Positions 1 through 9,621 of a DNA stretch of 64,000 bases are shown here, piece after piece. The notes beneath the pieces are model-generated. The model did no database searches. It was not told the origin of the DNA and saw nothing but the letters and a program-made list of their open reading frames with translations. Within the stretch, counting starts at the first letter, position 1, and every line of letters starts with the position of its first letter. The position numbers and the translations under genes were made by a program. Origin of the DNA: Okapia johnstoni (Eukaryota; Chordata; Mammalia; Artiodactyla; Giraffidae); NCBI GenBank assembly GCA_024291935.2, contig CM044312.1:71939001-72003000 (forward strand). The letters run 5' to 3'.

Positions 1-767
1 CTTTTCTTACTTTAAACACTGCAACGAACATTTACCACGTGAAATGGACTTCTAATCCACGACTCTATTTTAAATTTGTCTTCCATTATCTGTTTCGGAA
101 CATTGCTTGATGGCAGCTTTATCGACAGCCTTCTCAGGCCTGAAGGGTCCCTAAGGGCCAGGTTTGGAAGTTGTACTTCCTAAAAATGGCCACAAGGCGG
201 CAGCATTTCTTCATGCCCCACTCTGCTTCCAGGGGCAACAGGAGCCTTCCTGCAAGTTCTGGGTCCTGGGTTGTAAATTAGAGTGGAATGTGCTAGGAGA
301 CACCCTCAACGGCTTGTGTTTTGTTACTTCTCCTCGCTTCATATTCTTGCCCCAGAATAATCCCGGAGCGCTCAACAGCTTGGCTGTGGGTGCTGTTGTT
401 CGTAGTGCGAGGACTAAGAGGAAGCTGTCTGGAGGTGGGAACCCCGTCACCAGGAGAGGAGACCAGGTGAATTCTAAAACCTCTTCCACCTCAAGCAGTT
501 TTGGGGTGCAATAAGCTTGGTTTCGCTGAAGGTGGACCTGAGTTGATCCTTCATCTCGAGGGGACAGGCACTACTGGTTCAAGGAGGTGCTCCTTTGCTG
601 GCACATCCTCGCCAGCTTCCTTGGCCCCATTCCCGTCCAGCCTTGAGACCAGGGTTTCTCAGGCTCCGTGGATATGACACCAGCCCAGCTCCCAGTGGCC
701 TGAGGGGAATATCCAGAACATTTCTATTTGAGTTTTATTTTCTTCTGCAAAGTTTTTTACTAATGTC

Positions 768-1100
768 TTTATTTTGGGCTCTGCTGGTTCTTCACTGCTG
801 CCTGGACTTTTCTCTAGTTGCAGAGACCAAGGGCTACTTGCTGGTTGCCGTGTTCAGGCTTCTCATTGTGGTGGCTTCTCTCATGTGGACTGTGTACTCT
901 AGGGTGGGCGGAGGTGCTTCAATAATTGAATCTCACGGGTTAAGGAGTTTCGGCTGGAGGGTTCTAGAGCACAGGCTCATTAGTTGTGACCCAACAGCTT
1001 AATTGCTCCTCTGCGTGTTGGGTCATCCCAGATGAGGGATGCAACCCATGTTTCCCGCATTGTCAGACTGATTCTTACCACTGAGACACTGGGCAGCCCC
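768..1100 (-). mobile_element. CHR-type tRNA-Glu SINE in unit 1
   Basis: It reads 'ggctctgctgg ... cttctcattgtggtggctt ... gctcattagttgtgac', the antisense form of the CHR-2-like SINE shared by ruminants, hippos and whales. It is strongly diverged and is at the same unit position as the copies in units 2-4. Confidence 0.65.
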
Positions 1101-1114
1101 TCATTTGCAGAATT

Positions 1115-2212
1115 TTGTCTTATTTGCATTGTTTATCTTTTTATTTCCATTGATGAGGAAAAGATTTACAATATTGTTTTGGTTTTGGGTGTAGAGAAGC
1201 CTGATTCATTGGTAACTGTGCACTTGTCTATTCTATTCAAATTTTTTTCTGATAGACTTGATTAGACAGTTGAGTACAGTACCCTGTCCATATAGTATGT
1301 ATTTGCTGAATATCTCTGTGAGACATATACATCAGTGTCTGCTCGTCAATTTGAAATTTCCAAAATATCCCAACTTTTGACCTTTTTTCCTTTGGTAATT
1401 ATAATCTTGATTTCTGTGACTGGGAATCTCTTTCAGAAGTTAATTCATTCCTATCAGTGTTGAAGTTCCACTTATAAGGGATATCATATGCTCGTTGTCT
1501 TTCTCTGTCTGACTGACTTACTAAGTATGATCATCTTTAGCTGCATCCATGTTGCATCAACTGGCAGTATTTCCCCATTTTATTTTTTACCTGAGTAAAA
1601 AATATAATAAATATTGTAAAAAATACAATATTCCATTGTATGTGTAGAACACTACTTCTGGCTCCATTCCACATTGAATGGATATTTTCATTGCTTCCAT
1701 ATGTTGTATACTCTAAACAATCCTGCATTGAACAATGGGCTGGAAGTGTTTTTTCAATGTCTGCTTTTCAAGAGAGACAGAGTCAGGTGTGGGATTGCCT
1801 GATCATGGGGTCGCTCTATTTGGGACCCTTTCTTCTGGTCTATATCTTGATCTTTACCACTTTACACTTCCCCGACAGTGCAGGGCTTCTTGGTGGCTCA
1901 GCTGGTAAAGAATCCACTTGCAGTGAGGGAGACTTGGGTTTGATCCCTGGGTTGGGAAAATCCTCTGGAATAGGGAATGGCTACCCACTCCGGTATTCTG
2001 GCCTGGAGAATTCCATGGGGTTGCAAAGAGTTGGACACAACTGAGCGACTTTCACTTCACTTTCACCTTTTTCAACAGTGCGGGAAAGTTGTGTTTTCTC
2101 TGAAGTCTCTTCCGCAGGGATTTTTTGTAAATTCTTTGAGGATGTCCATTCAAACTGGTCCAAGGTGAGTATAGTGGTGATTTTCATTTGCTTTTCCCCA
2201 ATCTTAATATGG
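1115..2212 (-). mobile_element. L1 3' piece in unit 1 (antisense)
   Basis: The order of phrases typical of an antisense L1 3' end can be followed: 'ttacaatattgtttt', 'ttggtaattataatcttga', 'tctgtctgactgacttac', 'ttccattgta', a target-like 'gcttccatatgttgtata' and 'gcatttgcttttcccc'. No ORF2 frame remains open. Split by the Bov-tA at 1883-2070. Confidence 0.65.
1883..2070 (+). mobile_element. Bov-tA SINE in unit 1
   Basis: It has a tRNA-derived head ('ggtggctcagctggtaaaga') followed by the Bov-A body ('ggcctggagaattccatgg' and 'gttggacacaactgagcgac'). Flanking copies of 'acagtgc' (from 1875 and from 2075) look like a target-site duplication. It splits the L1 piece exactly where unit 2 is uninterrupted. 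Confidence 0.9.
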
Positions 2213-3009
2213 AGCATCTGCTCCTCTCCTTTTTTCCTTTAAACAGAGTGACCAAAGTTTATCATTTGAGATGGACCTCTAGTAGTCTTCTCTGTTTTAA
2301 ATTTCTTTTCTATTGCCTGTTGTGGGACATTGCTTGAGGGCAACTTCATTGACAGCCTCGCAGGCCTCTTGACTCAAGGGCCACTGAGGGCCAGGTTTGA
2401 AGTTGTAGTTCCAGAAAACGGCCACGAGGCGGCAGCATTTCCTCATGCCCCACAGGGGCAACAGGAGCCTTCCTGAAGGTCCTGTGGCTTAAGTTGTAAA
2501 TTAGAGTGGAAAGTGCCAGCAGACACACCGAAAGTCCTGTGTTTCATTACTTCGTGCCTTGTCTTCTTGCCCCAGAATTATCCCACCGCCCTCACATGGC
2601 TCTCTGTGAGTGCTGTTGTTTGTAGTGCCAGGACTGGGAGGAAGCTGGCTGGCAGTGGGACCCCCACCCTTGGGAGACAAGGAGACGAGGTGACTTTTCA
2701 AACTTCTTCCACCCCGGGGGTTGAGCAATTTTGGGGTGTAGGAAATTTGGTTTCACTGAAGCTGGGCCTGTGTCGATCTGGATATTGTGGTTTCATTTCG
2801 AGGGGAGCAGGCAGTGCAGGTCCAAGGAGGGGCTCATCTGCTGGCATATTCTCCACAGGTTCGTTGGCCCCATTCCTGTCCAGTCTTAGGACCAGGGCTG
2901 CTCAGTCTCCATGCGTGTGACACCAGCCCAGCTCCCAGAGGCCGTAGCTGGATATTGGAAACATTTCTTTTTTCAGTTTTATTTTCTCTTTTTAATTTTA
3001 TTTATTTGT

Positions 3010-3333
3010 TGATTTATTTTTGGTTCTGCTGCATCTTCCTTGCTGTGCAGGTTATCCTCTCAGTGCAGAGAGCAGGGGCTATGTTTAGTGGAGGCTCCTC
3101 ATTGCCGTGGCTTCTCTTAATGTGGAGCAGGGGCTCTAGGCTGCAGGGGCTTCAGGGTCGCAACAGGTTGGCCAAGTAGTTATGGTTTCAGGCTCCAGAG
3201 CACAGGCTCAGTAGGTGTGATGCACTGGCTTGGCTGCTTCTGGGCAGGTAGGATCGTTGTAGATCAGGGATGGGACAGGTGTCTCCTGCATTGGCTCGGG
3301 GATTCTTTGCCACTAAGCCGTCAGGGAAGCCCC
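3010..3333 (-). mobile_element. CHR-type SINE in unit 2
   Basis: It runs from 'tttttggttctgctgcatct' to 'cactaagccgtcagggaagc', the antisense tRNA-derived head of a CHR-like SINE. It occupies the same unit position as the copies in units 1, 3 and 4. Confidence 0.7.
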
Positions 3334-3339
3334 CCTCTT

Positions 3340-4219
3340 TCAGTTTTCATTTTCTATTTTTATATGAATTCACTTTTTTCTTCAAGTGAGGAGAAAGGAT
3401 TTACAATATCATGTTGCTTTTACGTGGAGAGCAGCCTGACTCGGTGATACATATGCACCTGTTTATTCTTTTTCAAATTTTTTTCCAGTAGAGGTTATTA
3501 CAAACAGTTGAGTACAGTGCCCTGTCCATACAGTAGGTGTGTATTTATTATCTAAGTGATACATATGCATGAGTGTGTATGTTCCAGTCAGAAGCTTCTA
3601 TAATATCCCTCCTTTTGAACTTTTTCCTTTGGTAACTTTAAGCTTTGACCTCTGTGACCTAGTCTGTTTCAGAAGTTAATACATTCTATGGATGTTTATT
3701 TACCACCTGTAAGTGATATCATATGCTCATTGTTTTTTTCTGTCCGACTGACTTACTAGTTATGACCATCTTTAGATGCATCCATGGTGCAGCAGCAGGC
3801 AGTATTTCGTTTTTTCCACTGAATTATATTCCGTTGTACATGTGAAACACAGCTACTTTCTTCATTCCACACTGGGTGGATATTTTCGTTGCTTCCATAT
3901 GTGGGGCTTTCTAAACAGTGCTGCATTGAACACGGGGCTGGATGTGTCTGTTGGACGTATGGTTTCTCCAGATACGCACCTAGGTGTGGGATTGCCTGAT
4001 CATAGGGTAGCTGTTTCTAGTTTTACAGGGATCCTTTCTTCTGGTCTTTATACTGATCATTACCAACCATCTCCACCAACAGTGCAGGAGACTTCTGTTT
4101 TCTCTCTGCTCTCTCCTTCAGGGAGTGCTTGTAGACTTTCTGAGGAAGTCTCTTCTGACTGGTGTGAGCTGAGTCTGGTGGTGGTTTGCTTTTCTTTTCA
4201 CCAATCATTACTAATAAAG
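3340..4219 (-). mobile_element. L1 3' piece in unit 2 (antisense)
   Basis: Antisense L1 3' landmarks are recognisable: 'caggagacttctg' in place of the usual pre-ORF2 end, 'gaattatattccgttgtaca', 'gtgctgcattgaacac', 'gggattgcctgatcata' and 'gactggtgtgag'. It is too decayed for an open ORF2 frame and carries no younger insertion. Confidence 0.65.
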
Positions 4220-4530
4220 AGCATCCTCTCCTCTCCTTTTTTTCCCATTAAACTGTGATGAAAATGTACCATTTGAAATGGACCTCTTGCAGTTGGCTCT
4301 ATTTTAAATTAGTTTTCCATTATCTACTCTGGACATTGCTTGAGGGCAGCTTTAGTGACAGCTTCGCGGGCCTCTTGACTCTGAGGGGCCCCTAAGGGCC
4401 AAGTTGGAGGTTGTAGTTCTAGAAAATGGCCACAAGGCGGAAGCATTTCCTAATGCCCCACTCTGGTTACAGTGGCAACAGGAGTCTCCCTGAAGGGCCT
4501 GTGTCCTGGGTTGTAAATTAGAGTGGAATA

Positions 4531-4790
4531 AATGGCAACCACTCCAGTACTCTTGCCTGGAAAGTCCCATGGATGGAGGGGCCTGGTGGGCTGCAGTCCA
4601 TGGGGTCACGAAAAGTCGGACACGACTGAGAGACTTCACTTTCACTTTTCACTTTCATGCATTGGAGAAGGAAATGGCAACCCACTCCAGTGTTCTTGCC
4701 TGGAGAATCCCAGGGACGGCAGAGCCTGGTGGGCTGCCGTCTATGGGGTCGCACAGAGTCGGACACGACTGAAGCGACTTAGCAGCAGCA
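4531..4790 (+). mobile_element. Bov-A2 SINE in unit 3
   Basis: Two Bov-A monomers without a tRNA head, each with a 'tggcaaccc(a)ctccagt' start and a 'gtcggacacgactga' end, joined by 'cactttcatgcattggagaa'. It ends in a short AGC run. It interrupts the core between positions that are adjacent in units 1 and 2 ('gagtggaa' then 'agtgcc'). Confidence 0.9.
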
Positions 4791-5282
4791 GTGCCAGGAG
4801 TTACATCTAAGGGCTTGTGTTCTGTTACTTCTCCTCACTTTGTCCTCTTGCCCCAGAATAATTCTGATGCCCTCAAACGGCTTAGCTGTGAGTGCTGTTG
4901 TTTTTATTGCCAGGACTGGGAGAAAGTTAGCTAGAGGTAGGAACCCCATGGACAGGAGATGAGGAAATCAGGTGACTTTCCAAACCTCTCTCACCCCGGG
5001 GTTTGAGCCATTCTAGGGCACAGTAAGCTTGGTTTAGCTGTTTACCTGCCACTGATCTAGATATTGTGCTTTTACTTGTGGGGACCACGCACTGCAGGTC
5101 CAGAGTGGGGCTCATTTGCTGACACATCCTTGCCAGCTTCCCGGCCCTGTTCCTGTCCAGCCTTGGGACCAGGGCCGCTCAGGCTCCACAGATGTGGTAC
5201 CAACCCAGAGGCTTGAGGGAAATATTCCAAACATCTTATTTCAGTTTTATTGTCTTTGCAAAATTTTACTTACTAATGTCTC

Positions 5283-5630
5283 TATTTTTGACTCTGCTGG
5301 ACTTTTGTTGCCGGGTGGGCTTTTCTCTAGTTGTGGAGAACGGGTGATGTCATACTTTTTAATCGCCATATTCAGTGTCCAGTCTTCTCATTGCGGTGGC
5401 TTTTCTTATTGTGGAGAATGGGCTCTAGGGTCCAGGGGCCTCGGTTGTTGTGGTTGATCAGTTAGGTAGTTGTGGCTCCAGGCTCTAGAACACAGGCACA
5501 GTAGTGTTCCCCAGGGTCTTAATTACTCCTGGGTATGTGGGATCATTCATTCTTCATCAGAGATCGGACCAATGTCTCCTGCTTTGGCTCAGGGATTCTT
5601 TACCACAGAGCTACCATGCAAGACCCTCTT
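5283..5630 (-). mobile_element. CHR-type SINE in unit 3
   Basis: Diverged antisense CHR-like SINE from 'ctatttttgactctgctgg' to 'ctttaccacagagctacc'. Same unit position as the other copies. Confidence 0.6.
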
Positions 5631-5631
5631 T

Positions 5632-6187
5632 TTCAGATTTTTTTTTCCTTTTTTTTCTTCCATTGAGGAGGAAAGGATTTACAATATTGTGTTGCTTTTA
5701 GGTGTAGAGCAACCCAATTCAGTGATACATATGTACCTGTCTATTCTTTTATGAATTTTCTTACATTAGAGGTTATTACAGAGAGTTGAGTACAGCTCCC
5801 TGTCCGTACAGTAGGTGCAGGCTGAATATCTACGTGAGACATACACATTGGTGTCTACATGTCAATACAAAGTGTCTAAAACCTTTTTCTCCTTTTGACC
5901 TTTTTCCTTTGGTAGCTATAAGCTTGATTTCTGTGACTGTGAGTCAGTTTCAGAAGTTATTTCATTACTGCTTATGTTTAAATTCGATTTATGAATGACG
6001 TAACAGTCTCGTTGTTTGTGTTTGTTTGACTGAATTACTAAGTAGGATCAGCTATAGGTGCATCCATGTTGCAAAACAAGCAGTATTTCCTCCTTTTTTT
6101 ATCTAGCAATACTTCATTGTACATGTGGAACACTACTACTTTCTCCATTCCACGTTGGATGGATATTTTCATCACTTTCATATGTTG
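5632..6187 (-). mobile_element. L1 3' piece in unit 3 (antisense, shortened)
   Basis: It begins like the pieces of units 1, 2 and 4 ('gaggaaaggatttacaatat') but stops at 'gatattttcatcactttcat' near 6187, where it joins the middle of the next unit. Confidence 0.6.
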
Positions 6188-6302
6188 GGGACCAGGGCCA
6201 CTCAGGCTCCATGGGTGTGACACCAGCCCAGCTCCCAGAGGCCTGAGGGGCATATTAGAAATGTTTGTTTTTCAGTTTTATTTTCTTTTTAAAATTTTAT
6301 TT

Positions 6303-6637
6303 ATGTCTTTATTTTGGCTCTTCTGGATCTTCGTTGCTGCAAAGGTTTGTCTCACGTTGCGGAGAATGGAGGCTACTTTTTAGCCAGGGTGCCCAGGCTT
6401 CTCATTGCAGTGGCTTCTCTCATTGAAGATCACCAGCTTTAGGGCACAGGCGCTTCAGTAGTTGTAGCCATGTACTAAGTAGCTGTGGCTCCAGGTTCTA
6501 GAGCACAGGCTCAGTGCTGGTGGCCCACAGGCTTAGTTGCTCCTCTGCATGTGGGATCACCTGAGATCAGAGGTGGGACTCGTGTGTCCTACACTGGCAG
6601 GGGCATTCTTTACCACCAAGCCACCACCCAACCCCCT
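6303..6637 (-). mobile_element. CHR-type SINE in unit 4
   Basis: It runs from 'tctttattttggctcttctg' to 'ctttaccaccaagccacc' and includes 'gcttctcattgcagtggctt'. Antisense CHR-like SINE, better preserved than the copy in unit 3. Confidence 0.7.
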
Positions 6638-7183
6638 CTTTTCAGTTTTGTTCATTTTTTTTCTTCAGCTGAGGAGCAAATGATTTACCATATTCTCTTG
6701 GTGTTAGGTGTACAGCAGCCTGACTCAGGGATATATAGGCACCTGTCTATTCCTTTTTCAAATATTTTTTCTGTAGTGGTTATTACAGACAGTTGAATAC
6801 AGTGTGCCCTGCCCGTGCAGTAGGTGCTTGATTATCTATGTAATACATAAATGTTGGTGTCTACATGTCACTCTGAAGCTTCTAAGAGATCCCTCCATTA
6901 GACCTTTTTCCTTTGGTAACTATAAGCTTGATATTTGTGACTGTGAGCCTGTTTCAGAAGTTCTTTCATTCCTGTCGATGTTGAAATTCCACCTGTATGT
7001 GAAATCATATGCTCATCTTTCTCTGTCCAACTGACTTTCTAAGTATGATCATAGGTGCATCATTGTCGCAGCAGCTGGCAGTGTAATATTCCATTGTATG
7101 TGTGGCATGCAACTTTTTTGCCTATTCCACTTTGGGTGGATATTTTCATTGCTTCCATATATTTGGGGTTCTAAATGGTGCTA

Positions 7184-7506
7184 GGGGCTTCCCTGACAGC
7201 TCAGTTGGTAAAGAATACTCCTACAACACAGGAGACCCTGATTCAATTCCTGGGTCGGGAAGATCTGCTGGCGAAGGGATAGGCTACCCACCTCAGTATT
7301 CTTGGGCTTCCCTGGTGGCTCAGCTGGTAAAGAATCTGCCTGCAATGAAGGAGACCTGGGTTCAATCTCTGGGTCAGGAAGATTCCCTGGAGAAAGGAAA
7401 GGCTACCCACTCCAATATTCTGCCCTGGTGAATTCCAAGGACTGTATAGTCCATGGGGTTGCAAAGAATTGGACACAACTGAGCTACTTTAAAAAAAAAA
7501 AAAGAA
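7184..7506 (+). mobile_element. Bov-tA dimer (two tRNA-headed monomers)
   Basis: A partial Bov-tA (7184-7307) is followed directly by a complete one (7308-7506). Both heads read 'gggcttccctg', and the pair ends in an A-rich tail. Flanking 'aatggtgcta' (7174-7183) and 'aatgatgcta' (7507-7516) form a 10-bp target-site duplication with one mismatch, so the pair inserted as a single dimeric element. Confidence 0.9.
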
Positions 7507-7665
7507 AATGATGCTAAATTGAACACAGGGCTGGATGTGTCTTTTTGATGTGTGGTTTTCTCCAGATATGCAGCCAGGTGTGGGACTGCCCGATCATAGG
7601 ATAGCTGTGTTTTTAATCTTACAGGGGCCCTTTCTCTGGTCTTCATTGTAATCTTTACCAACTTA

Positions 7666-7769
7666 GGCTTCCACCGACTGCAGGAGACTTCTGTCTTCTC
7701 TCTGCTCTCTCTCATGGGGCTTCCACCGACTGCAGAAGACTTCTGTCTTCTCTCTGCTCTCTCCCACGG
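7666..7769 (+). repeat. 52-bp tandem duplication
   Basis: The segment starting 'ggcttccaccgactgcag' and containing 'acttctgtcttctctctgct' occurs twice in direct succession (7666-7717 and 7718-7769) with only a few differences. Units 1-3 have a single copy at most, so the duplication is private to unit 4. Confidence 0.85.
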
Positions 7770-7868
7770 GGACTGATGGAGACTTTTTTGAGGCTGTTGC
7801 TTCTGACTGGTGCCAGGTGAACCTGGTCATTGTTTTAATTCGCATTTTCCTAAGAATTACTAACATGG

Positions 7869-8598
7869 AGCATCTTTTCCTTTTTTTCTTTTTTTTTAAA
7901 TAAACTGTGTGAGTAAAACTTACCACTCAAAATGGACCCTGATGTGTGGCCTGTTTTGAATTTTTTCTCCAATTCCTATCTCGGAACATTTCCTGGGTCA
8001 ACCGTCATTGACAGCCAGGTGCCTGCTAAGTCACTTCAGTCGTGTTCGATTCTTTGTGACCCTATGGACTGTAGCCCGCCAGGCTTCTCTGTCCATAGCA
8101 TTCTCCAGGCAGAAATACTGGAGTGGGTTGTCATTTCCTTGTCCACAGGATCTTCTCAACCTAGGGATCGAAACCCCATCTCTTATGTCTCCTGCACTGG
8201 CAGGCAGTTTCTTTCCCGCTGCAGCCAGGTACTCCTGCTGACTCTTCTTTGCCCCTCAGGGCCAGATTTTTACAGTTTTTACATGAAATGGCCACTAGGC
8301 GGCAGAGTTTTATGCTCAACTGTGGTACTGAGTTAACAGCAGTCCTTTGTGAAAGTCTGGGTTCCTGGTTTGTAAATTAGAGGGGAATGTGAGGGTAGAG
8401 ACACCCAAGGGCTTGAGTCTCATTACCTGCTCCCCCTTTGGCTTCTTGTCTCAGACACATCCTGACCCCTCTAAATCGCTCAGCTAAGAGTCCTGATCCG
8501 TAGGCAGGGACTGAGATGAAGCTGTCTGGGGGTTTTAGCCCATCCGCAGGAGATGTAGAGACCAGATGACTTCTCAAATCTTCTAGCTCAGAGGCTCT
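7869..8598 (+). repeat. Array unit 5, core only
   Basis: The lead-in and core align with the start of units 1-3 but are interrupted by a minus-strand Bov-tA (8021-8221). Similarity to the other units fades near 8598, before the CHR-type SINE would begin. This is the right end of the array. It is the most diverged copy by eye. Confidence 0.7.
8021..8221 (-). mobile_element. Bov-tA SINE in unit 5
   Basis: Minus-strand Bov-tA: 'gctaagtcacttcagtcgtg' at the left and the tRNA-derived head (antisense) at the right. A perfect 9-bp duplication 'cagccaggt' flanks it (8012-8020 and 8222-8230). Confidence 0.92.
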
Positions 8599-9550
8599 AC
8601 CATCATGTAGATGGTTTTTGTAACCTCAGAATTATCATCTTTAGGTAGACAATATGTCTTCATTCTTTGTTTCATGTGGTTTCGGACACATTTGTTTGTA
8701 TTAATACCTTCCCAACATCCACACTCACTTTTTTGGTGAGGTTCCCCTTTTTCAACTTTTGTTACAGGAATGCATGTCATGTAGAATACAATCAAGGTTA
8801 TACCCAAAGTATCTAAAGTCAGCCCTTCACAGTTTGTGTTATAAAAATTGTAATCTTTAGTGTGTGATATAGAACAGAAAATAATAAAATGTTTCATGAG
8901 ATTTTCCTGCTGTAACAGTCTCTTCTTGAGTCAGAATCACTCTCCTTTCTGTCTTTCATTTGGATTTGGCTTTATTTTAGTCAGCTTTTCTTTCAACTCT
9001 AGAACCTCAAGTGAAACATCTATGAAGGAATTACTAAGGAGAGTTACAAATGCTTTTATTGTTTACTGCAATCAAACAGTAAGTCTTTAGTAAATAAAGC
9101 ACTGGGTTATCAATCTATAGACTTAACAAAAAATGTATTAAAAATTGCTGCTCTAGAAAAAAGATTTCTATTTAATGGAAATATGTGGCATATTCACACA
9201 CAAAAACAACGCAACCTGTTTAATATAATTTAATTTAAGACAGTTTATCCTAAGTAACAAATATTTGGATAAGCCAGAAAATTATCTGTTGTTCAGGTGA
9301 GAAAGAAGTCACTTATTATGAGGTTTATAAGGAAGGTTTTATTTTGTAAATAGACTTCAGCTAGACACATTTAAATTTTAAAAGAGAAAGGACATGAACA
9401 AAATCATAGAAGCTGAAATGCACAGTTCTTGTCCTGAGTGTAGTTAGAAAATCAGTTTATGTAAATGGTATGAGAGACAATACTTCTGTGTGAAGATTTG
9501 CCAGATGAAATAACAATTCAAATTTAATAGCATCTTGTATTTTTATTCCA
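8599..9550. other. No recognised feature
   Basis: AT-rich sequence without recognised repeats. Open frames on both strands (for example 8583-8897 minus and 8860-9090 plus) have no domain or splice context that I recognise. Confidence 0.5.
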
Positions 9551-9573
9551 TGCCATATATATATATTATTATT

Positions 9574-9612
<39 letters not shown>

Positions 9613-9621
9613 CACATATAT
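9551..9621. repeat. TA-rich microsatellite
   Basis: Interrupted TA dinucleotide runs ('catatatatata', then a longer TA tract from about 9575) ending in 'gtatatacacatatat'. Confidence 0.9.

Larger units (their letters stand above)
1..2212 (+). repeat. Array unit 1
   Basis: Core about 25-725, CHR-type SINE 768-1100, antisense L1 piece 1115-2212 interrupted by a Bov-tA SINE at 1883-2070. Without the SINE the unit is about 2.02 kb. Its left edge is cut by the window start but aligns with the lead-in of units 2, 3 and 5. The core holds a 116-codon open frame (164-514) that resembles part of the frame at 2513-2920 in unit 2; the frame is not kept in the other units. Confidence 0.8.
2213..4219 (+). 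repeat. Array unit 2 (no SINE inserted)
   Basis: This is the cleanest unit, about 2.0 kb, and defines the period. Core 2237-2965, CHR-type SINE 3010-3333, antisense L1 piece 3340-4219. It contains no Bov-tA or Bov-A2 insertion, so it serves as the empty-site reference for the insertions in units 1, 3, 4 and 5. Confidence 0.8.
4220..6187 (+). repeat. Array unit 3, right end lost
   Basis: Core 4250-5230 interrupted by a Bov-A2 SINE at 4531-4790, CHR-type SINE 5283-5630, and a shortened L1 piece 5632-6187. At about 6187 the L1 piece stops ('ccatatgttgggg') and the sequence jumps into the middle of the next core ('gaccagggccactcagg'). The last few hundred bases of this L1 piece and the first ~650 bases of the next core are therefore missing. 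Confidence 0.75.
6188..7868 (+). repeat. Array unit 4, left part of core lost
   Basis: It begins at the core position equal to about 2890 in unit 2. It then has a CHR-type SINE 6303-6637 and an antisense L1 piece 6640-7868 interrupted by a Bov-tA dimer (7184-7506). The L1 piece also contains a private 52-bp tandem duplication (7666-7769). Confidence 0.75.
6640..7868 (-). mobile_element. L1 3' piece in unit 4 (antisense)
   Basis: Same landmarks as the L1 pieces of units 1 and 2, ending near 'cctaagaattactaacatgg'. It is interrupted by the Bov-tA dimer at 7184-7506 and lengthened by the 52-bp duplication at 7666-7769. Confidence 0.65.
1..8598. repeat. Head-to-tail array of ~2 kb composite units
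   Basis: The same order of landmarks recurs about every 2 kb: an AT-rich lead-in, a core containing 'ggccacaaggcggcagcatt' or a close variant (near 187, 2421, 4423 and 8290), a CHR-type SINE, and an antisense L1 3' piece ending at 'agcatc'. Unit starts fall near 1, 2213, 4220, 6188 (a unit lacking its left part) and 7869. By eye the units differ by roughly a fifth to a quarter of positions, so the duplications are old. Because each unit carries the same SINE and L1 at the same place, the unit was duplicated after those insertions. The array starts outside the window. I do not recognise it as one of the classical bovine satellites. Confidence 0.85.

Noticed and set aside
1887..1960. tRNA-like sequences in the many Bov-tA heads
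   Set aside because: They are the tRNA-derived 5' parts of SINEs, decayed and attached to a Bov-A body; not functional tRNA genes.
3776..4258. 160-codon plus-strand frame in array unit 2
   Set aside because: It lies in the antisense L1 piece, and equivalent frames are broken in units 1, 3 and 4.
4352..4810. Overlapping frames on both strands in unit 3 with phrases such as GAWWAAVHGV
   Set aside because: These peptides are translations of the Bov-A2 SINE and recur wherever that SINE occurs.
1..8598. CRISPR-like or satellite interpretation of the repeats
   Set aside because: The repeats are ~2 kb, contain SINEs and L1, and lack short direct repeats with unique spacers; the sequence is clearly mammalian.
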